Of a stretch of 36,426 bases of DNA, positions 18,748 through 27,739 are shown piece after piece. Position numbers and translations under genes: made by a program. The notes beneath the pieces were generated by a model. The model saw only the letters and a list, made by a program, of their open reading frames with translations. It ran no database searches and had not been told where the DNA came from. The DNA is from Nemertoderma westbladi (lineage: Eukaryota > Xenacoelomorpha > Nemertodermatida > Nemertodermatidae): contig JAUCBJ010008842.1 of NCBI GenBank assembly GCA_032718475.1, positions 1-36,426 on the forward strand, given 5' to 3'. How positions within the stretch are numbered: position 1 is the first letter of the stretch; each line of letters starts with the position of its first letter.

Positions 18748-21700
18748 TCATTGTACTAAATAAAGTGCCGCTCCGTACGCCTCCAACGACGCATCGGAGA
18801 ACATGTGTAGGTCCAGATTCGTCATGTTCCCATCCGGGAAATACACTCGTGGCATGTTGTATGTTCCCATCTTCTCCAAATCTTCTGTCCACTTACACCA
18901 CTGCTTCTTGATCTCCTCTGGTACCTCTACGTCCCACTCATCCTTCAATTTGTATACTCTCTTGAGTATCTGTTTCCCCGTGACTAATAGTGGGGATGCT
19001 AGACCTAGGGGATCGTATATCCTTGCTATATACGACACATAGCCCCTCTTCGTGTGGATGCCTGCGCCCTCCTGGCTCAGCTGGTACTTCAGTTCGTCTG
19101 TCTCTCTGTTCCACACGATTCCCAGTGCCTTCTGATGAGATTCTGTCCTCTTGTTCGCCATGTCCTGCCCTTTGGCTGTTGTGGGATTATCCATGGTCGA
19201 TTCTGGTCTCTTGTCCTCTATCGCCTTGATAAATTCCTCCGAACTGGATTGGAATTTGGTCAGGTTAAAGCCGGATCCTTTTAGGATGTCGCGAACCTCG
19301 CGCCCTGTGTCCAGTATCTCCTTAACCGTATTTCCAGACTCCATTCCGTCATCTACGTAGAAGCCGCGTCGAATCATATCGATGGCCCTAGTGCTGTATC
19401 TATCCTCCTTCCCCTTTACTGTATCTCTCACTGCCATAGTCGTCGTAAATGAAGACGACTTGGCTCCCATGTTCTGTATTATCGACGGTTCTTCCTCGCC
19501 GTCGTACCATAAGAAGCGTTGACTGTCGCTATCTTCCTCCGTTACACGGACTTGGTTGAACATGCCTTCTATGTCACACGTGAAGGCGTGTTTCCCATTT
19601 CTAAATCTAAGTAGGACCTCTATCCCCGAGTTGTATATGTTTGGACCTTCTAGCAGATAGTCGTTTAAGCATTTTCTGTTGGTCTTTGCCGATGCGTCAA
19701 CTACCATCCGCAGTTTACCTTTCTTTGGGTCTAAAGCCACGTGGAGTGGCAGGTAATATGTCCTGTCCGTGTTTGGTTCGTCGACCGGTAACTCCACGGC
19801 CCATCCTTTCTCGACGTACTTCTTAATTGTTCTGTGGATGTACTCATTCTTCTCGGGGCTCCGTTTTAGTGTTTGTTTCAGCTTGCGGAGCCTCGTGAGT
19901 ACCATCCCTCTATTATCGGGCAGTGGTAACTTCGGTAGCTTCCATACCATTCCTATGGTGTACCGCCCCTCGTCGCACTTCATAGACTCCTCTACGCTCT
20001 GCTGAGCCTGTTTGTCTTCCACCGAGGTCCCGACCCCGGTCTCCTTTAATCCTTCAAAATCCTGTCTGAGCTGTCTTTTAAGCTGCTCCTCTGCTCTCTC
20101 ATCACTCATTTCCTGCATAGTTCCCGCGAACATGCATCCTGATGTCTCCGACATCCTAAATGGTATCTTGCTCTTGATTGGGCCACTTAGCGTCCACCCG
20201 AATGGTGTCAGTATTGCCACCGGGTCACACTGCTTGTCTTCGCCGAAGACCGTTTGCATTCTTTCGTGGGCCGTTGGGCAGTCCATTCCCACTATGATGG
20301 ATACCTTCCTAACGTCCACATCTGGGATTGAGAAGTCAATATCATCCAGAAATTTATATTGTTCGACCTCGATGTTGGTTGGCCGTCTGGCATTGATGTT
20401 TATTGACTCTATCACTTGGATGGGGTCGATGCTCGCCCCATAGTCGCATCCTGGTGCTATTGCTGCGATGGTGCACCGTCCGGTTCTCATCTCCAGGACC
20501 TCATCCTTGCTGGAGATGGTTGTTACCGCCATTCTACTTGGCCTCGTTCTCAATCCTATTTCTTCGGCCACCCAATCCTCGACTAATGTGAAGGCAGCTC
20601 CACTATCAACCAGCATTAGTGTTGTTACTGATCGATTGCCTTCTCCAATCACTCGCACGGGTACTACCCCAAGTAGCACCGTTCCTCTCTTCTTCGCCCC
20701 TACTGTGCTCGTTGCCATCGTTTGGCCTTTCCTTTGACCGAACTTGACCGGCGTCTCCTTGCATTGCCTAGCTCTATGTCCACTCATCACACATCGCGAG
20801 CAGATCTTATTCCTCGCCGCATAATCTACCTGATCTTCCCTAGGTAGCGCTTGCCAGTACCTGCAGTTCATGGTTTGATGAAGCGCATTTGTATGTAGCT
20901 GGCATTTGCTCTTTGGGTCGTAGCCCTCCTTATACAGTGCATCGCGTATCGCAGCTGCGTTTGTACCAAAGTCCCTACTATTCTTATTGTTTGGGTTCGG
21001 CCTACTGGACGTACTGGGGTTATATTTGTTCGTGTTGTTATTGTTCCCCTGTCCGTTCCATGGTGTGGTCTTACCTTCGGCTACCTGTGGACTTGCAGTC
21101 CCCTGCGTCGCTGCATATGGCAGTGATTGCCTGAGCTTCGGTAATGCGTTTGACGTATTGTGCTCTGGTTTCGGTCTATGGTAATCCGTCTTCGGTCCCT
21201 TTCCCAGGCTATCCTCGCTATAGACTGGGTCGGTTATTAGTTCAGCTTCGTAGTTTAAGAAGCTTGACATTTCTTCTAAACCCGGTTCCGCACCCTTCCT
21301 ATCTCGAGTGGAGAAAGCGATTTTCCTCCACTTGTTGCGCAACCACATCGGTAGTGCCTGCGCTATCGTGGTGATGTTGTTGGACGCGTTGAGTTCGTAT
21401 GGCGCGTCTAGCGTCTTTAACACGATTAGCGCCTTCTCGACCTTGTTCGCGAATGTCTTAATGCTAACGGGATTATCCTGTAGGCCACCCGATGTTATGC
21501 CTCTCAGGGTCTGCCTGATGATCTTGGCCGGGTGCCCGTATTCCCTGTCCAGTGCCCGCCATGCCGTTGTGAAGCCGCCCTCTATGCCCTGATATTGCCT
21601 CACGATGTCGTATGCTGGGCCTCCTGTGTATACTTGCAAATACTTTAGGCACTCCGCCTGCGTTAAGTTCTTTGTTAGTATTTCGTTACTATACATACGC

Positions 21701-22095
21701 CGAAACTGGAGATATTCTTCCGGCCTACTCCCATCGAATTTGAATGGTTCCACGGGTGGTAATTCGATCCTTGTTTTTAATGCATCGATCAATGTGGCCA
21801 TCCCCATCGCCTGCGCTTCCAATGGATTCGATGGATGTTGTATAGTTCCTCCTGTTGGGTGCGGTCCGCCCGTCCTATTTTCTGCCTTTCTTTGGCTTGG
21901 GTATATCATTGGGGGTAACGGCCCCCTCCATATTTCTGTGTCACACGACCTATTTTCATCCAAGGGTCTCGTTGTTCTTGCTCCTATCGGGGTATATTGT
22001 TGATATTGCGATGGGGGAATGTCACCCTGTCCCCCCCCCCCCCCACCGGTATGTTTGGTATTGGGGTTGATGTTAATATATTGGGGCCCATGCAT
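18748..22095 (-). CDS. BEL gag-protease-RT ORF
   Basis: The 1115-residue frame contains a DUF1759-type gag domain (about 112-290: EPFKFDGSRPEEYLQF, ALDREYGHP), a CCHC knuckle (C432-C445) and a DUF1758 aspartyl protease (LMLVDSGAAFTLV, catalytic D497). The reverse transcriptase is at about 770-960 (LRMVVDASAK, FTCDIEGMF with D841, and GFYVDDG with D915/D916), and the start of RNase H (HMFSDASLEAYGAALY) closes it. It ends at an in-frame TGA (18748-18750) in the RNase H domain; the same frame continues to 16714. The ATG at 22095 is probably not the true start, since the gag leader continues in another frame across the C14 tract at 22031-22044. Confidence 0.92.
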   Translation of the reverse strand: MHGPQYININPNTKHTGGGGGGQGDIPPSQYQQYTPIGARTTRPLDENRSCDTEIWRGPLPPMIYPSQRKAENRTGGPHPTGGTIQHPSNPLEAQAMGMATLIDALKTRIELPPVEPFKFDGSRPEEYLQFRRMYSNEILTKNLTQAECLKYLQVYTGGPAYDIVRQYQGIEGGFTTAWRALDREYGHPAKIIRQTLRGITSGGLQDNPVSIKTFANKVEKALIVLKTLDAPYELNASNNITTIAQALPMWLRNKWRKIAFSTRDRKGAEPGLEEMSSFLNYEAELITDPVYSEDSLGKGPKTDYHRPKPEHNTSNALPKLRQSLPYAATQGTASPQVAEGKTTPWNGQGNNNNTNKYNPSTSSRPNPNNKNSRDFGTNAAAIRDALYKEGYDPKSKCQLHTNALHQTMNCRYWQALPREDQVDYAARNKICSRCVMSGHRARQCKETPVKFGQRKGQTMATSTVGAKKRGTVLLGVVPVRVIGEGNRSVTTLMLVDSGAAFTLVEDWVAEEIGLRTRPSRMAVTTISSKDEVLEMRTGRCTIAAIAPGCDYGASIDPIQVIESININARRPTNIEVEQYKFLDDIDFSIPDVDVRKVSIIVGMDCPTAHERMQTVFGEDKQCDPVAILTPFGWTLSGPIKSKIPFRMSETSGCMFAGTMQEMSDERAEEQLKRQLRQDFEGLKETGVGTSVEDKQAQQSVEESMKCDEGRYTIGMVWKLPKLPLPDNRGMVLTRLRKLKQTLKRSPEKNEYIHRTIKKYVEKGWAVELPVDEPNTDRTYYLPLHVALDPKKGKLRMVVDASAKTNRKCLNDYLLEGPNIYNSGIEVLLRFRNGKHAFTCDIEGMFNQVRVTEEDSDSQRFLWYDGEEEPSIIQNMGAKSSSFTTTMAVRDTVKGKEDRYSTRAIDMIRRGFYVDDGMESGNTVKEILDTGREVRDILKGSGFNLTKFQSSSEEFIKAIEDKRPESTMDNPTTAKGQDMANKRTESHQKALGIVWNRETDELKYQLSQEGAGIHTKRGYVSYIARIYDPLGLASPLLVTGKQILKRVYKLKDEWDVEVPEEIKKQWCKWTEDLEKMGTYNMPRVYFPDGNMTNLDLHMFSDASLEAYGAALYLVQ

Positions 22096-22568
22096 CTATC
22101 CGCAATAATTCCCCCCTCCCCTGGGTATATGTTATGTCCTTGCATGCTGTAGTCATACTGCTGTACTGGTACCGGTATAGGCCTATCAGCTTCTGGCCTA
22201 CCTGCCGGTATGTACTCCGCGACTTCCGGGTTTAATTCCGTCGTCCGCGCTATCCTATCGCCTACATTATTCCTGTCAGCATGGCCTATGGTATGTGCAG
22301 TAAGGCCTACAGTATGTCCTACAGTCTGTATGTATTGCTCGGGATCGAAGTTTATTCTTCTCGAATAATCCTCCCCGCGGCTACCGTACTCTCGATCTGT
22401 AGGTATATCCCGTCGGAAAGTTTCTCTTCGACCCTCTCTACTACTCTCGTCTACGTGCCGGTACATCGCGTACCCCTCCCTCGACGCGTAACGCGTCTCG
22501 TTAGGTCGCGTCTCTCCGGGACGACGGCAATCTCCCGGAGTTCGACCCCACCGACTCTCCCTTTCCAT
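21984..22568 (-). CDS. N-terminal gag leader in another frame
   Basis: The frame opens at the first ATG (22568) and runs about 194 codons; the open frame extends upstream of this ATG to at least 22601. The product is Arg/Glu/Asp-rich, low complexity, and has no domain I know. It overlaps the gag-pol frame at the homopolymer on the element strand (22031-22044). Both frames read Gly repeats there, and downstream the gag homology is in the other frame. The simplest reading is one original polyprotein frame broken by a poly-G length change, either real or a sequencing error. A programmed shift is possible. Confidence 0.6.
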   Translation of the reverse strand: MERESRWGRTPGDCRRPGETRPNETRYASREGYAMYRHVDESSREGRRETFRRDIPTDREYGSRGEDYSRRINFDPEQYIQTVGHTVGLTAHTIGHADRNNVGDRIARTTELNPEVAEYIPAGRPEADRPIPVPVQQYDYSMQGHNIYPGEGGIIADRCMGPNILTSTPIPNIPVGGGGDRVTFPHRNINNIPR

Positions 22569-22656
22569 CTCCACCACCGACGGCTCGCTATCCGTCCTCA
22601 CTCTCCTGTCGTTCGCGGCGATACTTCTTCTGCTGTCTTCTCTTCTTCTCCTCTCA

Positions 22657-23077
22657 GTTACCCAATCTCGTGGCCCCCAATATTGCTTAACGGTTGACTT
22701 TGTGGGGTGTTAGCTTATTCAATTCCGCTAACACCCCACAAAGTCAACCGTTAAGCAATATTGGGGGCCATGAGATTGGGTAACCAATAACTCGTGTCAC
22801 CCCAACAAGGTGGGAAGGAGAAACGCACAATAAGGGACAGGGGCCAAACCCCTAACAGAGGGAGAATAGCTGGAGTGAACGGGAACACTCCAAAGGGCGC
22901 CAACAGGGATATTAGCCAATCAGGGGGGGGGGGGGGGAAGCATCGGCTAGGTACTGTAGCAAGGCCAAACCGTGCAATATATTATTAGGTACCAGCAATC
23001 AGTTATTCAGTTATCTCAGTGTGTTGTTGGTGTTAGTTAGGTTAGTTTAGCTAGGGAAGTACCGGGACTTCAATCAC
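22657..23077. repeat. inverted partial LTR copy and 58-bp palindrome
   Basis: 22708-23077 is a reverse-complement copy of about 370 bp of the LTR, ending exactly against the 5' LTR at 23078. 22657-22714 matches the LTR in the other orientation, so 22657-22714 and 22727-22784 form a near-perfect hairpin (one mismatch, 12-base loop). The normal primer-binding site and leader, expected directly inside the 5' LTR, are missing. The inverted copy has a G15 run at 22923-22937, matching the variable C-tract of the LTRs. Confidence 0.85.
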
Positions 23078-23625
23078 TGTGACGGGATCCACGAAGGATC
23101 CCGATTTATCCGTTTGTCAATCTACGCGTCCCCGCCGTGTGTGAAAGGTAAAAGAGTTTGCATTGTTCGTCGTATATAATTTCCGGGTATAATAGATAGA
23201 TATAAATAGTATGTTGTAATGTAGAGACTGAATGTTGATATGTGGAAGGCGGGATACGGTGATTGAAGTCCCTGTACTTCCCTAGCTAAACTAACCTAAC
23301 TAACACCAATAACACACTGAGATAACTGAATAACTGATTGCTGGTACCTAATAATATATTGCACGGTTTGGCCTTGCTACAGTACCTAGCCGATGCTTCC
23401 CCCCCCCCCCTGATTGGCTAATATCCCTGTTGGCGCCCTTTGGAGTGTTCCCGTTCACTCCAGCTATTCTCCCTCTGTTAGGGGTTTGGCCCCTGACCCT
23501 TATTGTGCGTTTCTCCTTCCCACTTTGTTGGGGTGACACGAGTTATTGGTTACCCAATCTCGTGGCCCCCAATATTGCTTAACGGTTGACTTTGTGGGGT
23601 GTTAGCGGAATTGAATAAGCTAACA
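23078..23625 (-). repeat. 5' LTR (548 bp)
   Basis: It is a direct match to 11792-12334, with about five substitutions by eye and a longer C-tract (C12 at 23399-23410). On the element strand it starts TGTTAGCTTATTC at 23625 and ends CGTCACA at 23078. The promoter would lie here, but I cannot assign a TATA box with confidence. Confidence 0.95.
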
Positions 23626-23630
23626 AAACC
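23626..23630. repeat. 5-bp target-site duplication, right (AAACC)
   Basis: Identical to 11787-11791. Confidence 0.9.
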
Positions 23631-24104
23631 ATTAAGGCCGCGGATCCCATAGACGCCATTGCATCACCTTTACATGTTTCTTACGGTGTCCGCTGTTTAA
23701 AAATTTGTAAAAAGCGGATCCCGTTCATACAATTCAATTTCCTGATTGTTGAACAGTAGTAAAATACCGGTACCTAAAATTCTCGAATACTGTAGTTAGC
23801 AGTGTCTCTGTTAGAACGTATTCACGGTGAAACGTCGGTGATATTCGTGAAGAATCGTCTTCCTACTGTTACGGCGAATCGAGATCCATCTATGGCAAAT
23901 CTGAGGGTTCGGGGTAAGTCGTTACAGTTGCCCTTTCCGAAGCAGACGAAGTGAAGTCTAGAAGCCCTAATATGGAGAAGGTGGTACAACCTAGCTGACA
24001 AATAATGTATCTCGTAGGAACCTCAACGGGCTCGGGAAAAACAGGGAGGGAAAGAGTGTTGAGAAACACTAATATACAGCACAGCGTTTTACCGCGTTTT
24101 TTCC
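23631..24104. other. flank of the BEL insertion
   Basis: GCGGATCC motifs at 23641 and 23716 continue the target repeat seen at 11661-11786. The rest (23760-24100) is unique sequence of balanced composition without a recognisable gene. Confidence 0.4.
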
Positions 24105-25150
24105 CATCTAAATGTCATTAAATGTTCTGCGTTGTTTACAATGTAAATGTCATTAAATGTTGTGCGTTTTTTCCAATGTAAATGTCATTAAATGTTTTGA
24201 GTTTTTTCCAATGTAAATGTCATTAAATGTTCTGCGTTTTTTCCAATGTAAATGTCATTAAATGTTCTGCGTTTTTTCCAATGTAAATGTCATTAAATGT
24301 TCTGCGTTTTTTCCAATGTAAATGTCATTAAATGTTCTGGGTTTTTTCCAATGTAAATGTCATTAAATGTTTTGAGTTTTTTCCAATGTAAATGTCATTA
24401 AATGTTCTGCGTTTTTTCCAATGTAAATGTCATTAAATGTTCTGCGTTTTTTCCAATGTAAATGTCATTAAATGTTCTGCGTTTTTTCCAATGTAAATGT
24501 CATTAAATGTTCTGCGTTTTTTCCAATGTAAATGTCATTAAATGTTCTGCGTTTTTTCCAATGTAAATGTCATTGAATGTTTTGAGTTTTTTCCAATGTA
24601 AATGTCATTAAATGTTCTGCGTTTTTTCCAATGTAAATGTCATTAAATGTTCTGCGTTTTTTCCAATGTAAATGTCATTAAATGTTTTGAGTTTTTTCCA
24701 ATGTAAATGTCATTAAATGTTCTGCGTTTTTTCCAATGTAAATGTCATTAAATGTTTTGAGTTTTTTCCAATGTAAATGTCATTAAATGTTCTGCGTTTT
24801 TTCCAATGTAAATGTCATTAAATGTTCTGCGTTTTTTCCAATGTAAATGTCATTAAATGTTCTGCGTTTTTTCCAATGTAAATGTCATTAAATGTTTTGA
24901 GTTTTTTCCAATGTAAATGTCATTAAATGTTCTGCGTTTTTTCCAATGTAAATGTCATTAAATGTTTTGAGTTTTTTCCAATGTAAATGTCATTAAATGT
25001 TCTGCGTTTTTTCCAATGTAAATGTCATTAAATGTTTTGAGTTTTTTCCAATGTAAATGTCATTAAATGTTCTGCGTTGTTTACAATGTAAATGTCATTA
25101 AATGTTCTGCGTTCTTTCCAATGTAAATGTCATTAAATATTTTGAGGTTT
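24105..25150. repeat. 35-bp minisatellite, about 30 copies, two main variants
   Basis: The unit is aatgtcattaaatgttctgc, gttttttccaatgta. Most copies carry tctgcg; about nine carry tttgag, spaced irregularly and more often alternating in the right half. The first unit and the third-last share gttgtttac in place of gttttttcc. Confidence 0.95.
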
Positions 25151-25541
25151 TTCCATGGATTTTACTCAAATTGTTTGCAAACCATTTCTATTTCGATGAT
25201 CTTTCAACACATCTAATACAATTTAAGAAATTACACCGAAAATAATTTCACATTTTCTGCAGGGAAAAAATTTAAACCAATGCATTCCTATAGGTTACTT
25301 TTTTCTCAAGGTCAAATGTTTCAATTTTTCCCGATTATGGCCTATATACGGGCTAACAATTAACAATTTAAGAATGAATGCTAAGCATGAAAAAATAAAG
25401 AGCGGCTTAGAAAGGCAACGTATGAATATTCAGTAAATCCTTTTAGACAGCATTACGAATAATAACAACATAGAAATTTAAATATTATGTATAGATTCAT
25501 AAAATTGACCAAGTACTGTATATTCATACGATATTAGCTGG
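25151..25541. other. AT-rich intergenic / 3' flank of the next ORF
   Basis: Nothing recognised. Confidence 0.35.
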
Positions 25542-27050
25542 TCAGTTTTCTGGAGTGCCATAAAACCGAAGGGCTTTTTGACTCTTATTACTCATGTCAG
25601 GTTCACGTTGTTGTAGGGTTGTCTTTAGAATGGAATCAGGCTTGCATTGTTTCTGAGACCGGCTGTCATTGGCTGCTGCTTCTGTGGATATCAGCACTTC
25701 CTTTGGGTTCACTCGATTTATTGTAAGTCGTGAAAATGTCGTCAGTGATATTTTCACCGCACGCCGTAAGCTAAAACGCCATTTTGTTGGGTCCAACCCG
25801 CATTCCACTTCGCACACCACAAGTTGCAATAACTTTGACGTCAAACGAATCATGTTTAAACACCCTCCGAACAAACCCATGCAAATAATAAAGGCCATCG
25901 ACGTTGCCTGGTGATCGCTAAAATCTGTCATCACAAAGAATATATTAAACAACTTCTCCAATATATTCCCTTTCAATATGTTTAACAATTTGTTATTATC
26001 AGTGTTGGTACCGGTACCGTTTCTGAGGATTCTAGCGTCCTGCAACACTTTCGAATTGCGGGCGTTTTCGGCGTGAACGCTGAGCAAATCGTCCGGTGCT
26101 GGGTGAGCCGATTCCGGATGGCTGTAAATCTGTGTGAATATTGGAGCGGCTAAATGTGGGACCCTCGACGGGGAGTTTGGGACGATACTCTGGAAGGTGT
26201 CGGAGGACTTAGCAACTAAGTAGTAATTATCGAATGTATAAACATCGTTGTTAATTAGGAAATTCATTGCAGATACATCTTTGCATTTTTCGATATATGT
26301 TGGTCGGATTAGCAGACTGCCGTCTGTATCTAACTGACTGACGGTTTTCTTATCGTTATGAACGTGTTCTATTAAAGGGCGGCTCATACACTCCCCTTTG
26401 TATTTAAGCGAATCGAGAATCTTGTAGTCGGTAACTTCGGTACAACTGTGACTCGTAATGAGACCATGGCTGAACTGACCAGACATGTTAGGGTGAACGA
26501 AGGTCTGTAACATCTCCCGCGGAAAGACCCTGGCTAGTGCAGTCCAAACGACGGCGTTGTCCCGCTGCCGTAAACAATCTTCGAAAATCGCATCCCCGTA
26601 AAGTTTGCTCAGATAACTGGTGATGTTAGAGGATAAAACGTCGAAGGCCTCTTGTATAGTTGGACTTTTAGGGTCAGGAGAGGCAAGGGCACGCGGCATA
26701 ACGTATACAACATCATCTTTGTCTATCAGTGCTATTTGTTTCTTCTGATCAAGTTTAATCTCAGATAATATTTTGTCATCTCCTTCAACGACTTTTAAAT
26801 ATGAAGCGTGAATGTTCCACTTTAATTTTGGAATTTTCAGCCGCACAATTCTGCGATTTTTATTCCTGTTTTTGTCAAATAATTTGACCTCGTCATCAAT
26901 AGGCCTATCTTCAGACATTAGATTGGCATGATCATCTATCTCTGTTGTAGTTACCAATGCTATAAATTCTTCTAATCCTTTCTTCTCGTAGGTATGACTA
27001 TTTTTCGACTCCTTTTTATCCCAAACTATAATTTTCGAAGTGCCTTTCAT
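25542..27050 (-). CDS. herpesvirus gB-like (class III fusogen) C-terminal half
   Basis: A 502-codon frame from an ATG at 27050. I read it as the C-terminal half of a gB-type glycoprotein. The central helix region (about 130-180) ends RDNAVVWTALARVFPREML, where gB has its 'W..l...NP' segment. Residues 196-260 follow with GLITSHSCTEV, GECMSRPLIEHV and TYIEKCKD, reproducing the spacing of conserved gB cysteines (C203, C221, C256) and the Cys-x-SRP motif. NDVYTFDNYYLV then matches the 'Y.Y.NY' strand. Hydrophobic residues about 363-412 would be the membrane-proximal and transmembrane part, followed by a basic Ser-rich tail. Domains I-II and a signal peptide are absent; upstream the frame closes at about 27145. 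It could be an endogenous viral relic or a captured envelope gene. A different class III family is the alternative. Confidence 0.5.
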   Translation of the reverse strand: MKGTSKIIVWDKKESKNSHTYEKKGLEEFIALVTTTEIDDHANLMSEDRPIDDEVKLFDKNRNKNRRIVRLKIPKLKWNIHASYLKVVEGDDKILSEIKLDQKKQIALIDKDDVVYVMPRALASPDPKSPTIQEAFDVLSSNITSYLSKLYGDAIFEDCLRQRDNAVVWTALARVFPREMLQTFVHPNMSGQFSHGLITSHSCTEVTDYKILDSLKYKGECMSRPLIEHVHNDKKTVSQLDTDGSLLIRPTYIEKCKDVSAMNFLINNDVYTFDNYYLVAKSSDTFQSIVPNSPSRVPHLAAPIFTQIYSHPESAHPAPDDLLSVHAENARNSKVLQDARILRNGTGTNTDNNKLLNILKGNILEKLFNIFFVMTDFSDHQATSMAFIICMGLFGGCLNMIRLTSKLLQLVVCEVECGLDPTKWRFSLRRAVKISLTTFSRLTINRVNPKEVLISTEAAANDSRSQKQCKPDSILKTTLQQREPDMSNKSQKALRFYGTPEN

Positions 27051-27231
27051 TGTGATAATACAGCTGCTATGTTGATATTTACACCTGTTTTGGAAGATAA
27101 TTCGAATGCCAAATAATGATGAAATTAGAAAAAATTTGACTTAGGGTCGCATTTATCTTTTCAAGGCCTTATGCTTATTCTTAACAAGGAGAGAGATTCT
27201 TAACAAGGGGGGGGGGGGGGGGGGGGGATCT
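27051..27231. other. spacer with G21 run
   Basis: A G21 homopolymer lies at 27207-27227, directly beside the inverted repeat that starts at 27232. Confidence 0.5.
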
Positions 27232-27726
27232 CCTAAAGGGACATCTCGTAAATTTTTTCCTACTTAATAAGTAGGGGTCCCGAGTTAATAAGTCGGGATT
27301 CCGAGATAGTAACTCGAGATCCCGAGATAATAAGTCGGGATCCCGAGATAATTTGAACAACATTGGTTGGCTGTTGTGTTGGTTGGATGGGTTGTTTTTC
27401 GCGGGATTTTTAAAAGTTAGTCCCTATAATGTTAAATGATGGGCCTACGCAATGCAGTAATATTATTATATTACAGTATTATAGCCTACCCTACATGCCT
27501 ACTTACACAGCAACTTTGTTTAGTGCATTACTGTTGTCTGAGACACAGACTGACAGTAATGGCCTATCTGACATGTAACTGTAAGCTTTTAAAAAGCCGC
27601 CAATCGAGCCAAACAAAACCCAGCCAATCAAATGTTGTACAAATTATCTCTGGATCCCTATGATCTATGTCGGGTGTCGGGATCCCGACTTATGTAGGGA
27701 AAAACATGGTGATATGTCCCTATAGG
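27232..27726. mobile_element. MITE-like element with ~50-bp TIRs and 21-bp internal repeats
   Basis: The left end cctaaagggacatctcgt, ttttttcctac, gggtcccgag is an imperfect inverted copy of the right end (cgggatcccgac, gtagggaaaaacatgg, gatatgtccctatagg). Inside the left arm four ~21-bp units of the form gggatcccgagataataagtc (27284-27352) carry the palindrome GGGATCCC. There is no coding capacity. Confidence 0.6.
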
Positions 27727-27739
27727 GGGTCCGATGCGC

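Larger units (their letters stand above)
11792..23625 (-). mobile_element. BEL/Pao LTR retrotransposon with a third ORF
   Basis: The element is 11.8 kb, transcribed on the minus strand, and flanked by an exact 5-bp duplication. Order 5' to 3' on its own strand: 5' LTR (23625-23078), rearranged leader, gag, protease, RT, RNase H, integrase, tandem-repeat spacer, third ORF with exonuclease-like and zinc-knuckle domains, polypurine tract, 3' LTR (12334-11792). The domain order (DUF1759 gag, DUF1758 protease, RT, RNase H, integrase, DUF5641) defines BEL/Pao. The LTRs differ by about five substitutions plus a C-tract length change, so the insertion is young. The known defects are a poly-G frame break in gag, one TGA in RNase H, and a 5' leader replaced by an inverted LTR copy. 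Confidence 0.95.

Noticed and set aside
12876-22697. Many plus-strand open frames of 60-250 codons across the retrotransposon (for example 13457-14215 and 13851-14402)
   Set aside because: They are antisense to the well-supported minus-strand BEL genes, have biased composition and lack any domain.
23200-23215. TATA-like sequence (gatataaatag) in the LTR on the plus strand
   Set aside because: It is on the opposite strand to the element's transcription, so it is unlikely to be the LTR promoter.
24105-25150. CRISPR-like regular repeat array
   Set aside because: The 35-bp units are directly adjacent with no unique spacers, and the genome is eukaryotic; it is a minisatellite.
25669-25914. 81-codon plus-strand frame
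   Set aside because: Antisense shadow of the 502-codon minus-strand ORF.
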